In this document: piece after piece, positions 53,427 to 61,628 of the stretch
How positions within the stretch are numbered: position 1 is the first letter of the stretch
Layout: every line of letters begins with the position of its first letter
Assembly (NCBI GenBank): GCA_004762125.1
Contig: SIHQ01000018.1
Span: 41,037 to 105,036 of the forward strand
Length of the DNA: 64,000 nucleotides
Source of the DNA: Oceanospirillales bacterium
Lineage (GTDB): Bacteria; Pseudomonadota; Gammaproteobacteria; Pseudomonadales; Endozoicomonadaceae
Direction of reading: 5' to 3'
Notes under the pieces: model-generated
Database searches by the model: none
What the model saw: the letters and a program-made list of their open reading frames with translations, nothing else
What the model was told of the DNA's origin: nothing
Program-made: the position numbers and the translations under genes

Positions 53427-54352
53427 TGGCAAACCCTCCTGATTTTTTTCTAGACAACCAATCCGGTGCGGAACTGCGGGCAGAGCTGAACCAGTTCTTC
53501 CAGTACATTCAGGAAAACATGCCCATTGCGGATGAGGTGGATTCTTTCATCACCAATTTGCAGACCAACAAACTGAATGGAAACGGCACTGCCGTAAACT
53601 CTGAGAAATTGGGTGGTCAATCACCAGCAGCGTTTGCTTCAAATCAACACAGTCACAGTAAAGACGATCTGCCCATTGCTTCCACTTCAGAGCCCGGGTT
53701 GGTCGAAATTCTGGACAGTGTCACCAGTGCCAGCACCAGCAAAGCCGCTGCACCTAACAGCGTGAAGCAGGCTATGGATAAGGCCAATTCAGCAAAGGGG
53801 CGAGGTGATGCTGCGTATGATCGAGGTGATGCTGCATTTACCAAAGCTGAAGAGATAGGCGATCGAGTAACTGCCGCTATGCCAGCCGGCGCGATTATTA
53901 TGTGGGCAGGTACAACAACTCAGGTTCCTGCTGGCTTTCAACTTTGTAATGGCTCCGGCCAAACCTCTAACGATATTCAGATTCCTGATTTGAGAGACCG
54001 GTTTGTGGTGGGGGCAGGGAGTTCTTACGATCCGGGTGATACAGGGGGAAGTAATAGCAAAACTACTAATACGACGGGGGCTCACTCGCATTCGGTGAGT
54101 GTGGGAAATACTACCCTATCTCTACATCAGATTCCCAGTCATAACCATGCCTTCAATACCGGTTCTCACTACGCAAATAACAACTATGCAGCTATAGGTA
54201 ACGCCGCATATGGCGCACGAGGACGTACGCAACATACGGGTGGTTCTGGATCTCATAGTCACAGTGCCAGCAGTGGTAGTGCCGGTAACCATGATCACTC
54301 TGTTGATGTGCGTCCCCCTTATTACGCGCTCTGCTACATCATCAAACTCTAA
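53426..54352 (+). CDS. Tail fibre with collar domain
   Basis: A 308-residue protein. Coiled N-terminus, then the collar motif MPAGAIIMWAGTTTQVPAGFQLCNG, PDLRDRFVVGAGSSYDPGDTGG, and a His-rich tip with GAHSHSV, SHNH, SHSHSAS, NHDHSVD, which is likely iron-binding as in T4 gp37-like tips. Ends RPPYYALCYIIKL, the usual collar-fibre end. Confidence 0.92.
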   Translation: MANPPDFFLDNQSGAELRAELNQFFQYIQENMPIADEVDSFITNLQTNKLNGNGTAVNSEKLGGQSPAAFASNQHSHSKDDLPIASTSEPGLVEILDSVTSASTSKAAAPNSVKQAMDKANSAKGRGDAAYDRGDAAFTKAEEIGDRVTAAMPAGAIIMWAGTTTQVPAGFQLCNGSGQTSNDIQIPDLRDRFVVGAGSSYDPGDTGGSNSKTTNTTGAHSHSVSVGNTTLSLHQIPSHNHAFNTGSHYANNNYAAIGNAAYGARGRTQHTGGSGSHSHSASSGSAGNHDHSVDVRPPYYALCYIIKL

Positions 54353-54366
54353 GGAAGGAATAACGT

Positions 54367-55008
54367 ATGCACCTGACAATAGTTGTCCCTGATCAGCTTG
54401 TAGTTATTGATGGTTATCCTCTTGAAATGGAGTTAAGTAACTTCTCTCTACCTGACCAACTCCATGCACTGCAGTGGTTGGATGACCAGGGAGAAGAGGA
54501 ATACAACGACACTTCATTCAATAAATCCATTCAAAGCTTGGAGAATTATCAACTCATCATAAACGAGCATGACAGACTCAAAGTAATTGCCGAAACGCCA
54601 CCACCGCCACCAACGTATCAGGAGCTGATAAAGGAATACACTGGCAAACTGGATGGTTTTGCTGACTCTGTCCGCTCTCGCTTTCTGCCTGGTGGCACGT
54701 CCATTGAGGCGGAATACAAACATGTCGCCGGTCAGGCTCGAATCTTTTCAGCAACAGATATGACAAGCCAGCCGCCTTCTGGAGTCGCAGATCATATGCG
54801 CCGCTATAGCGTCGATGCTGAAACGGCTGTTGCTCAAATCCTTGGAATGGAAAGTCAATTCATGAACATTCTGGACAGTATTCGTTCTCTGAGATTAGAC
54901 GGGAAAACAGCACTGGAAAGTCTGCCGGATTCATCGGATGAATCAGCGTTCGAGGCTGAGTATCAGATCTGGCATGACCAGATGGATCAATTTAAAGACC
55001 AGGCTTAA
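54367..55008 (+). CDS. Tail fibre assembly-like protein
   Basis: A 213-residue acidic helical protein with PPPPPTYQELIKEYTGKLDGFADSVRSR, similar to tail-fibre assembly/chaperone proteins placed after fibre genes. GGAAGGAA precedes the ATG. Confidence 0.6.
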   Translation: MHLTIVVPDQLVVIDGYPLEMELSNFSLPDQLHALQWLDDQGEEEYNDTSFNKSIQSLENYQLIINEHDRLKVIAETPPPPPTYQELIKEYTGKLDGFADSVRSRFLPGGTSIEAEYKHVAGQARIFSATDMTSQPPSGVADHMRRYSVDAETAVAQILGMESQFMNILDSIRSLRLDGKTALESLPDSSDESAFEAEYQIWHDQMDQFKDQA

Positions 55009-55012
55009 AAGA

Positions 55013-55408
55013 ATGAAACTGGATACTAAAAAAATAGATACGATTCAAACCAATCTGAAAGCAGGTGCTCGCTGGTATGTTGGCGGTGTAGTGCTGGCAG
55101 AGGGCAGTGACGATAAAGCAGACCTGTCCAACCTGACCGCGAAAATGGAGTTCCGTGACGGTAAAAACGGCAAGGTACTGGCAACCCTAACCCATGATTT
55201 GGGTATCACGTTGTTGGATGGCAGCAGTGATCATAATTATGAAATAGATCTATCCAGTGTTCTCAGTATGGGTTTTAACGACAGTGAGCTGGTGTTGTCA
55301 GATTTTTTTATTATGAATGGCGTAACAGCCTTCCCTATCTTTAATGTGCAGTTGCGAATCGAAAGGACTCAGACGCAATGGATAACTCAAACCAGCCCCA
55401 GCCCCTAA
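55013..55408 (+). CDS. Tail-associated protein
   Basis: A 131-residue beta-rich protein (NLTAKMEFRDGKNGKVLATLTHDLGITLLDG...). The ATG at 55013 lies 5 bp after the previous stop. It overlaps the next gene by 31 bp. Not recognised. Confidence 0.6.
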   Translation: MKLDTKKIDTIQTNLKAGARWYVGGVVLAEGSDDKADLSNLTAKMEFRDGKNGKVLATLTHDLGITLLDGSSDHNYEIDLSSVLSMGFNDSELVLSDFFIMNGVTAFPIFNVQLRIERTQTQWITQTSPSP

Positions 55409-56424
55409 ACCTCACTCCAGACACACAATCCATTACTCAGCTGAATCAGGGCATGCGATTACTGACTCTGGAAAACCGCATTCCAGTGGGTGGTGGAAAG
55501 TTCCTGACGTCTGTTCAGCTAACGGATGACCTTCAATTTCTATTTGAATTAAGTGATGGGTCAACGATTCTTACTGCGCCTCTGGCTTTGGATTCATTGA
55601 TTCCTGCTCAGCCAACGTTGGCAGATTTGAACGGTTTAACTGAACAGCAGATCGATGCGAAGATTCCGACCATTCCTGCTGCTCAGACATTAGCAGACTT
55701 GGGCGGGCTATCTGAATCGGAGATCGATGCCAAGATCCCAACTATTCCGGCAGCACCAACGCTTGTCGCACTGGGTGGATTAACTGAATCGGAAATCGAT
55801 GCAAAAATTCCGACGATTCCTGCTGCTCAGACATTAGCAGACTTGGGCGGGCTATCTGAATCGGAGATCGATGCCAAGATCCCAACTATTCCGGCAGCAC
55901 CAACGCTTGTCGCACTGGGTGGATTAACTGAATCGGAAATCGATGCAAAAATTCCGACGATTCCTGCTGCTCAGACATTAGCAGACTTGGGCGGGCTATC
56001 TGAATCGGAGATCGATGCCAAGATCCCAACTATTCCGGCAGCACCAACGCTTGTCGCACTGGGTGGATTAACTGAATCGGAAATCGATGCAAAAATTCCG
56101 ACGATTCCTGCTGCTCAGACATTAGCAGACTTGGGCGGGCTATCTGAATCGGAAATCGATGCAAAAATTCCGACCATTCCTGATGCTCAGACATTAGCAG
56201 ATTTAGGTGGATTATCTGAATCGGAGATCGATGCAAAAATTCCGACCATTCCTGATGCTCAGACATTGGCAGATTTAGGTGGACTATCTGAATCGGAGAT
56301 CGATGCCAAGATCCCAACTATTCCGGCACCGACTGATCTAAGCAATTATAAAAAAGCCTATCTGGTGGCCACTTTGCCTACGGTCGGAGAACCGGACGCT
56401 CTTTATCTTGTGCCTGAATCATGA
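55378..56424 (+). CDS. Repeat-rich tail fibre-like protein
   Basis: A 348-residue protein. Residues 77-316 are ten units of 24 residues with the pattern TLADLGGLSESEIDAKIPTIP, two versions alternating. The regular hydrophobic spacing suggests a trimeric coiled fibre shaft. The end (KAYLVATLPTVGEPDALYLVPES) resembles short phage-structural end domains. The nucleotide repeats are nearly identical, so copy number can change. Confidence 0.75.
   Translation: MDNSNQPQPLNLTPDTQSITQLNQGMRLLTLENRIPVGGGKFLTSVQLTDDLQFLFELSDGSTILTAPLALDSLIPAQPTLADLNGLTEQQIDAKIPTIPAAQTLADLGGLSESEIDAKIPTIPAAPTLVALGGLTESEIDAKIPTIPAAQTLADLGGLSESEIDAKIPTIPAAPTLVALGGLTESEIDAKIPTIPAAQTLADLGGLSESEIDAKIPTIPAAPTLVALGGLTESEIDAKIPTIPAAQTLADLGGLSESEIDAKIPTIPDAQTLADLGGLSESEIDAKIPTIPDAQTLADLGGLSESEIDAKIPTIPAPTDLSNYKKAYLVATLPTVGEPDALYLVPES
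55606..56325. repeat. Ten tandem 72-bp units in the fibre gene
   Basis: Units alternate so that 144-bp blocks recur almost exactly (for example 55681, 55825, 55969). The frame is kept in every copy. Confidence 0.9.
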
Positions 56425-57077
56425 GTATTTATGACGGCAACGGGGTGAAGCGGTTTCCGGTTCTCATCCATAACGGTCAGGTGATTAATTTGGCGGGTGT
56501 TTATTACTCATCCGGTACTACGATAGAACCGGTTTGGATAAAACCAGTAGTAGACGGGGGAGGTTCCGGTGCCGATCAGGTCACGCTGTATCCTTCCCTT
56601 GTTGAAGTCACCGGAGCTGGGACGGATTGGAATGATACCCAAAATGCCATAGGTGATTCCCTAGGCACTATTGCTAAGTGCAATATGAATTCTAGTGCTA
56701 CGTCAAAAGAATTACGACTGACGGGGTTGTCTGCTGGGGTACCTGGTAATGTGACTATTACAGGTATTCAGGTCACTTTGGATATAGCGCCGGATTACAC
56801 AGGTGATGATGCTCAAGGTGAAAAAGTCATGCTATTGGTGGCGGGTAATATCGTTGGCATAAATAAAACATCGAACACGCAAACATTAGCCACGGGCAAC
56901 AAAGGTAATATCACGGCTAGCAGCTTCGGTGGGGATTCGGATCTTTGGGGTAGTGTGCTCACTCCAGCCATTGTGAACGCTGCTGATTTTGGTGTATTGA
57001 TTCAGTTGAAAGCGGTGACTGGTTATGGGTGGACCCAGTTTCAGCGGTGTACTGTGGTTGTTCATTATGCGGTGTGA
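56421..57077 (+). CDS. Putative tail tip / receptor-binding protein
   Basis: A 218-residue beta-rich protein (GVPGNVTITGIQVTLDIAPDYTGDD...) starting ATGA-coupled to the repeat fibre. Last rightward gene of the tail cluster. Receptor binding is inferred from position only. Confidence 0.6.
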   Translation: MSIYDGNGVKRFPVLIHNGQVINLAGVYYSSGTTIEPVWIKPVVDGGGSGADQVTLYPSLVEVTGAGTDWNDTQNAIGDSLGTIAKCNMNSSATSKELRLTGLSAGVPGNVTITGIQVTLDIAPDYTGDDAQGEKVMLLVAGNIVGINKTSNTQTLATGNKGNITASSFGGDSDLWGSVLTPAIVNAADFGVLIQLKAVTGYGWTQFQRCTVVVHYAV

Positions 57078-57469
57078 TTGTCCTGCATTGTTTGGCGAGC
57101 AAAGAAAAATCGGGCGAGTAACACCGGTTATTCTGAATACTTCATATGATATGCAGCCGAAGCGACACGATTAGCATTAGCCGTCATTCGGCGATTGACT
57201 GTTCGGGTCAGTCAACTTGTTGGGTCGTTGGCTGGTGGATTCTATGCCGGTGCAGGCGCGAAGGGATTGGATTGATTCAGGCTCGTGCGTTAGCGCCAAA
57301 GCCGCCACGAAAAATAACCCTTAAGACATTACTGACTATTCCAATATTTTTCACATTACGAAGTCATTCTTTCTGAATCATAATGAAGGCTGGGTAATTT
57401 AACATTCCAGCTAGGATAAATATCTGGCAGAATATTTTCAGGGAGTAAGAAAAATAATAGGAAGGATTC
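57078..57469. other. 390-bp gap after the tail genes
   Basis: No convincing gene. A hairpin TTGACTG (57195-57201)/CAGTCAA (57209-57215) is present without a T-run. GC content falls towards the right. Confidence 0.4.
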
Positions 57470-57727
57470 ATGGAAATTTTTGAAAAAGCTCTTGGCTGGG
57501 CTGCAGGTTTTGTGGCTATTGGCGTTGGTATTTATTCATTCTATTCTTGTGGAGTATGGCAGTTCAGTCTCAGCTGCCTAGGTTTGAGTTTCATTGCTAT
57601 TCCGTTCACTTGGTCTTGGATTGAACAGTTCTCAGGATTAAGAGGCTTCAAAGCCCAGTGTATGCTTTTTATTATTGGATCCATGATTTGTTTCGGTACG
57701 TTGATTCATAATCTTCCAACAAGTTAA
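57470..57727 (+). CDS. Small membrane protein (moron)
   Basis: An 85-residue protein with three hydrophobic stretches (LGWAAGFVAIGVGIYSFYSCG; LSCLGLSFIAIPFTWSW; CMLFIIGSMICFGTLI). AGGAAGGATTC precedes the ATG. AT-rich, function unknown. Confidence 0.6.
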   Translation: MEIFEKALGWAAGFVAIGVGIYSFYSCGVWQFSLSCLGLSFIAIPFTWSWIEQFSGLRGFKAQCMLFIIGSMICFGTLIHNLPTS

Positions 57728-57856
57728 ATACCTAATATTATAACTTGGGGATTCAGTTTATTGAGAGTGATCAATGATGCGTTTGAGTATCCGGTGTTTG
57801 ATAGCACCGGAACCCGAATGCAGTCTATTGCGACTAGTATGAGTTTTTTTTAAACG

Positions 57857-58180
57857 TTAGTTCACGTTTCCCAGCTTCGGCTCTTCATCATCCAGATCCA
57901 GCGACTGTTCATGAGCGATAGCGCTTTCTGTTGATCTGCCAATAACAGATCTTCCAATAACAGATCTTCCAATATCCAAGAGAGAATTCACTCCTTGAAC
58001 TGTGGCGGCCTGCATAGTGATCTGAGCCTGTTGTTGAGCGCTGGTGGCATTGTGTGCCGAATTACCTAATGCCTGACTGGTGGAGATAAGAAGATTCCCC
58101 ATAGCCATGGTCGGTGTTTCTCCAACTACTTTGGTATTGACTTGTGTTACTGAATCGGTGATTTGTTCATTCACTGGCAT
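57857..58180 (-). CDS. rebB: R-body protein, RebB family
   Basis: A 107-residue protein with the RebB core: NEQITDSVTQVNTKVVGETP, MAMGNLLISTSQALGNSAHNATSAQQQAQITMQAATVQGVNSLL. RebB-type proteins polymerise into R-bodies, coiled ribbons that unroll at low pH and were first found in Caedibacter symbionts, where they are carried by phage or plasmid DNA. The C-terminus is extended by a repeated SVIGR motif and an acidic end. AAGGAGTAGAGCC precedes the ATG. A leftward single gene; no second reb gene was found next to it. Confidence 0.85.
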   Translation of the reverse strand: MPVNEQITDSVTQVNTKVVGETPTMAMGNLLISTSQALGNSAHNATSAQQQAQITMQAATVQGVNSLLDIGRSVIGRSVIGRSTESAIAHEQSLDLDDEEPKLGNVN

Positions 58181-58271
58181 GGCTCTACTCCTTGCAATCC
58201 ATGTGACCTTTTCAGGTTAGCTGTTCAGACTGATGAGAGTAGTGGTGGGTGATATCTGGTGATTTTTTGCA

Positions 58272-58307
58272 GACAAAATAAAACCGGGCTGAAAGGATGC
58301 AGCCCGG
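58272..58307 (-). terminator. Terminator for the leftward XRE remnant
   Basis: On the minus strand CCGGGCTG (58307-58300) pairs with CAGCCCGG (58291-58284), followed by TTTTATTTT. Confidence 0.8.
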
Positions 58308-58353
58308 CTCAAAACACTTTCATACAGTGCGGCATTGCTGCCACACCTTCACT

Positions 58354-58545
58354 CTATACCGGCTGGTGGTTTTCTGTCAGTTTTTGCAGACGAACCAGCT
58401 CGTTCTTCAGAAGATCGGTCGGCAGCTTACTGCCCAGTTTGATCCACTCTTTCATACTGCTTTCTATAAACGTTCTGCCAAACAGCTCATCCAGTGTTAC
58501 CTCTAGAACGTGGGCCATTCGAACCAGTGCTGGCCAGAAGCGAAG
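58354..58545 (-). pseudogene. C-terminal remnant of an XRE regulator
   Basis: PALVRMAHVLEVTLDELFG is the last helix pair of an XRE HTH domain, followed by a helical tail (LPTDLLKNELVRLQKL). The first HTH helices are missing. To the right of about 58540 the same DNA reads better on the + strand (AKKSEAKEMSQQRVQKEVDRF), which marks a recombination joint. Confidence 0.55.
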
Positions 58546-58809
58546 AAGAGCGAAGCTAAAGAAATGTCGCAGCAGCGAGTTCAGAAGGAAGTGGATCGGT
58601 TTAATCGGGAGTATGGGCAACTGATTAATGAGTAATCAGGAAAGTTCGCTCTGTCTTGTGCAGGGCTTTTCATTATCTGTTTTCAGTGACCCACTTAATT
58701 GAGCGCAAAAAAACACGAAAACGACACGATAAGTGTAAATTTCCTCTGACTAATTGCTTACAATCTTTACGTTCAGTTGTCACATATTGAGGATTTCCGG
58801 AGTTTTCTC

Positions 58810-58834
58810 ATCCTTGCGCACGATGCGCAAGGAT
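58810..58834. other. Perfect 11-bp hairpin
   Basis: ATCCTTGCGCA and TGCGCAAGGAT pair around CGA. It lies in the 500-bp gap (58625-59142) which otherwise holds no gene. No T-run, so a regulatory RNA or protein-binding site is possible. Confidence 0.5.
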
Positions 58835-59142
58835 ATAATAGTTCTGTAGCCCTTTAATATTAGTAAGTTTTATATATTGGCATGATAATTAAATTGTTGA
58901 TTTTTAATTTAATTAAATTAAAAAATACACGCCACTTATTGACGAACTTCTGAAAAAGTGAATCAGATTTTTTTTCTTCCAAGGCGGTAATCTTTCTGGA
59001 AGAATTGCCGCATCTTGCAGCAAAGTACTGCTGAACAAGAAGGTAATTTTTTTGAGTTGAGCAGTGATAAAATATTTCGCGTATTTTTTCAGCGAACCCT
59101 ATTGCCAAAAAAAACAGGTTACTAATAATGCGGAGAATGATC

Positions 59143-59295
59143 ATGCATAAACACATTGACCAGATTGGCCAGGTAATCAGTGAACTACTGAAAGAAAATT
59201 CGAAGAGCTCGCGAGTACAGAAGTGTATTCAAAAACTAACTAGCCTGTATTCAGATCTGGAAAAAGCAGATCTAGAAAAAACTAGCAGAAAATAG
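59143..59295 (+). CDS. Small helical protein
   Basis: A 50-residue product (MHKHIDQIGQVISELLKENS...) with CGGAG 7 bases before the ATG. Leu heptads suggest a coiled coil. Not recognised. Confidence 0.45.
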   Translation: MHKHIDQIGQVISELLKENSKSSRVQKCIQKLTSLYSDLEKADLEKTSRK

Positions 59296-59609
59296 GTTTT
59301 ACAATTCGAAACAGAAAATTTACAAAAAACTCAATTGAGCGGGAAAAGTTTTTGAATTCGAACGAAGTATAGGCGAAGTTGATTTATACATCATGTGCAG
59401 TATATACAGTCATTTTTGACCGGCTCTATATATGACTGCGAGAAGCCTATTTTGCCATGTTCGGCGATTAACTTACTAAGTTCGAATAATTAATAGCGTT
59501 TTTGAACTGTAAATAAACTTGATGAATTATGGCTGATTCAATTTTATCAAAAGTAACCAGGTTTCTTTCGGTATTTGTTTCTGTATAGAATGAAAATAGT
59601 TGGCCAGTA

Positions 59610-59800
59610 GTCAGCTGAAAACAACAAGGGCCGCAAGGCATAGTACTTTCCGAACTTCGGAAGACGGCTTCTTATGGCCTTAAGAAATGCGCTGATAATC
59701 GGGAAAAGGATTTTCCTCAATACATTAGATTACCGACAGGATAGGAACGCTAACTTAGTGCGTAGGGCATGACGTTAGCTGTCACCTAGAGGAACAGATA
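59610..59800 (+). other. Hairpin-rich stretch, possible structured RNA
   Basis: In the 700-bp gap before 59993, several small hairpins follow each other: GCC-GCAA-GGC (about 59630-59639, a GNRA loop), TTCCGAA-C-TTCGGAA (about 59648-59662), TTCTTA/TAAGAA (about 59669-59686), and GCTAAC/GTTAGC (about 59748-59779). A short frame with GAGGAACAG ahead starts at 59800. No known RNA family is recognised. Confidence 0.35.
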
Positions 59801-59953
59801 TGAAATCAAGAAAAAATAATTTCGAGTACTTTTTAAGTGTAAGCGGTTAACTCTAACTCGGCCTAAAGCCCATATCTGGGTGACAGGCTGAACAGGTGGA
59901 AACTTTATGAAGTGATGAGTATATGAAAAATGGATTTTGTTACACAACAAAAG

Positions 59954-59973
59954 TACTGTATATATGTACAGTA
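59954..59973 (+). promoter_or_regulatory. LexA (SOS) box
   Basis: TACTGTATATATGTACAGTA differs at one position from the E. coli LexA consensus TACTGTATATATATACAGTA. It ends 20 bp before the TTG start of the small gene at 59993. Confidence 0.85.
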
Positions 59974-59992
59974 CAAATTGGAGGGGCTCAGG

Positions 59993-60247
59993 TTGAGTAA
60001 GCTGTTGGAAAATGTACAGAGTCAGAGTGACTGTCTCAGTAAAGTGTGTAGCGTTAAGAGAGCTTTGCGCCAGGCAGCCAATAATCCCAGCATAGACAGT
60101 GCCGATCGTGAGTTTTTGCTGTGCTGTGCCTCTGAGCTGGAAATAGCAGAAATGGAACTTGAAGAAACGCCAAAAAGAGTCCGAAAAAATCTACTGGAAC
60201 AAATAGAGAGAGCGATAAATGCTAATATATTCAATGGCTGTGACTGA
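59993..60247 (+). CDS. SOS-controlled small protein, candidate antirepressor
   Basis: An 84-residue helical protein starting at TTG 59993 with GGAGGGG 6 bases ahead. An ATG at 59930 would lengthen it but lies upstream of the LexA box, so TTG fits better. It resembles the gene at 60984 (LSxxxxxxxxCxxxVKxxLR...CxxELExxE....L). The LexA box shows control by DNA damage. In phage 186 (Tum) and Gifsy-type phages, LexA-controlled small proteins disable a non-cleavable repressor; the same job is likely here. Confidence 0.65.
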   Translation: MSKLLENVQSQSDCLSKVCSVKRALRQAANNPSIDSADREFLLCCASELEIAEMELEETPKRVRKNLLEQIERAINANIFNGCD

Positions 60248-60400
60248 TATATTTAACAGATATAGATTGTATTTATGTTTATCATGACTCCATATTGGAG
60301 ACTCGCGCGCCTATATTGAGGGCTAATCTATTGATTTCTTGAGCGGCTCTCTATACTATCCTTCCGTCGTCTATAACAAGATGTATAAGGAGTTGCCGAC

Positions 60401-60955
60401 ATGCCTTCATCTCTACGCAATACTGCATTCCCAACATTGCTTCATGTGATGTTTAAAGAGCTCAGAATTGAGCAAAGATTCTCTCAGGAGCAGGTAGCTG
60501 CTGCTTTGGGAAAGCAAAAAAGCGGTTACGCCAAAATTGAGAACGGTCAAACTCAGTTAACGCTCAATGCGCTCAGCGAGTTATGCGCTTTCTATGGGCT
60601 CACTGAATCCCATGTCCTGCAGAAAGCCCGAGAGTATCAGCTAATAATGGGGTATCAGGGCTGGGTATTTTATAAGGCCCATATGAAGGGTGATCCAACT
60701 ATGGGCATGCCGGGCGAACAATGCTTAAACCGAGATCATGATCAGCTTTTAACACTTTCCCTTGAATACTACGCTCTGACGAGCATCAGCGGCCATAAGC
60801 CGTATATGGCAGCCGAGTCTCTGACAAAGTCTGGTGCAAAGTCGGTGATGGATGGTCCGATTATCGATAAAACAGGCCAAACCATTCTTCCTGATATATT
60901 TAATTACGCCATGGATAAGAAGTATCGAGAGCATCTGAGACAGGGCAAGCAATAA
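60401..60955 (+). CDS. XRE-family regulator
   Basis: A 184-residue protein. HTH: RIEQRFSQEQVAAALGKQKSGYAKIENGQTQLTLNALSELCAFYGL (about 22-67). The C-terminal part (MGYQGWVFYKAHMKGDPTMGMPGEQCLN...) is of unknown role. GGAG stands ahead of the ATG. It lies between the two paralogous small genes and is probably in one operon with the second. Confidence 0.85.
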   Translation: MPSSLRNTAFPTLLHVMFKELRIEQRFSQEQVAAALGKQKSGYAKIENGQTQLTLNALSELCAFYGLTESHVLQKAREYQLIMGYQGWVFYKAHMKGDPTMGMPGEQCLNRDHDQLLTLSLEYYALTSISGHKPYMAAESLTKSGAKSVMDGPIIDKTGQTILPDIFNYAMDKKYREHLRQGKQ

Positions 60956-60983
60956 TCAATCAATCAAACAGGAGGGAGTTGGT

Positions 60984-61229
60984 TTGAGTCAGTCAGCGAG
61001 TATTAATCAGGATCCCGTTTGCAGTATTGCCCAGGTGAAAATGAAGTTAAGAGGGTTGCTCGGTCATGCCTCCTTGACGAATCAGCTGCATGAATACATT
61101 GCACTGTGCGCCACTGAACTTGAACAGGTGGAGACACTTATGGAAGCCGATCCGGCCGTAAAGAAAGCAAAAGCCCTGGCTCTTATAGATAACGCGCTCA
61201 CTGAGACGCTCTTCAGCCATAGTTCCTAG
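60984..61229 (+). CDS. Small protein, paralogue of 59993
   Basis: An 81-residue helical product from TTG 60984 with GGAGGGAG 5 bases ahead, 29 bp after the XRE gene. Shares with the 59993 gene the TTG start, ribosome site, QVKMKLR/SVKRALR segment, C(A)xELExxE core and a final AL.LIDNAL/LLEQIERAI helix. Function unknown. Confidence 0.6.
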   Translation: MSQSASINQDPVCSIAQVKMKLRGLLGHASLTNQLHEYIALCATELEQVETLMEADPAVKKAKALALIDNALTETLFSHSS

Positions 61230-61339
61230 CAGGGCAATTATTCAAAACTTGCGCCACCAGCACAAGCCGCTTCAAACGTTAGCGCCAGAATATTTGCTCG
61301 ATTCACGCTTGTGTCGGACTGCTAATTGGTAATACCTTG

Positions 61340-61413
61340 TTCCTAATATACAGTTTTCAGTATCCTGTAACTCACTGAAAATGAAGGCTCTTTTATTCGC
61401 ATCTTATTAGGAA
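61340..61413. promoter_or_regulatory. Putative integrase arm-type sites, right end
   Basis: TTCCTAAT at 61340 and its inverse ATTAGGAA at 61406 repeat the octamer found three times near attL. The 220 bp between 61230 and attR hold no gene. Confidence 0.5.
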
Positions 61414-61451
61414 GTATAGTAATAACTTGTTGATGTTATTGATATTTTCAA

Positions 61452-61516
61452 GGGATTCAAAATCCCCCGCCTTTACGGGCGTGGCGGTTCGAGTCCGCCC
61501 ATCGGTACCAGATTTA
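61452..61516. repeat. attR core with partial tRNA-Leu copy
   Basis: Identical to 23107-23171. Holds only the 3' part of the tRNA (from the anticodon arm), so it is not a functional tRNA. Confidence 0.93.
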
Positions 61517-61522
61517 AGAAGG

Positions 61523-61557
61523 CCTGAAACGTTAGTAAACGCTTCAGGTTTTTTTTT
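61523..61557 (+). terminator. Terminator after attR
   Basis: CCTGAA (61523-61528) with inner CGTT pairs with AACG and TTCAGG (to 61548), followed by nine T residues. Probably the tRNA terminator before the prophage came in. Confidence 0.75.
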
Positions 61558-61628
61558 GTTTTCTAGTTTAGTGTACTTACTGGTGTACTTTTCTCGTGCT
61601 GTACCCAATAAGAACTCTCTAAACCAAT

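Larger units (their letters stand above)
23107..61516. mobile_element. Lambda-type prophage integrated in tRNA-Leu
   Basis: A 38.4-kb element is bounded by identical 65-bp repeats (23107-23171 and 61452-61516). Inside lie, from the left, an integrase, an immunity region, replication, lysis, packaging, head and tail modules in lambda order, then a right-end accessory set. All late modules (terminase, portal, capsid, tail tube, tape measure, tip) are intact, so it may still be inducible. Several single genes with odd composition or direction (24824, 32228, 33422, 44259, 49190, 57470, 57857) look like morons. Confidence 0.93.

Noticed and set aside
55606..56325. Regular repeats that might suggest a CRISPR array.
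   Set aside because: There are no unique spacers; the units are adjacent, coding and keep one frame.
53426..57077. Diversity-generating retroelement near the tail fibre genes.
   Set aside because: No reverse transcriptase gene and no template/variable repeat pair were found.
57146..57376. Rightward open frame of 76 codons in the gap after the tail genes.
   Set aside because: Cys/Arg-rich random composition and no ribosome site.
58860..59156. Leftward open frame of 98 codons.
   Set aside because: AT-driven composition, overlaps the better-supported small gene at 59143 and lacks a ribosome site.
60287..60300. Short palindrome CTCCA-TAT-TGGAG before the XRE gene.
   Set aside because: Only five base pairs per arm; too short to claim as an operator.
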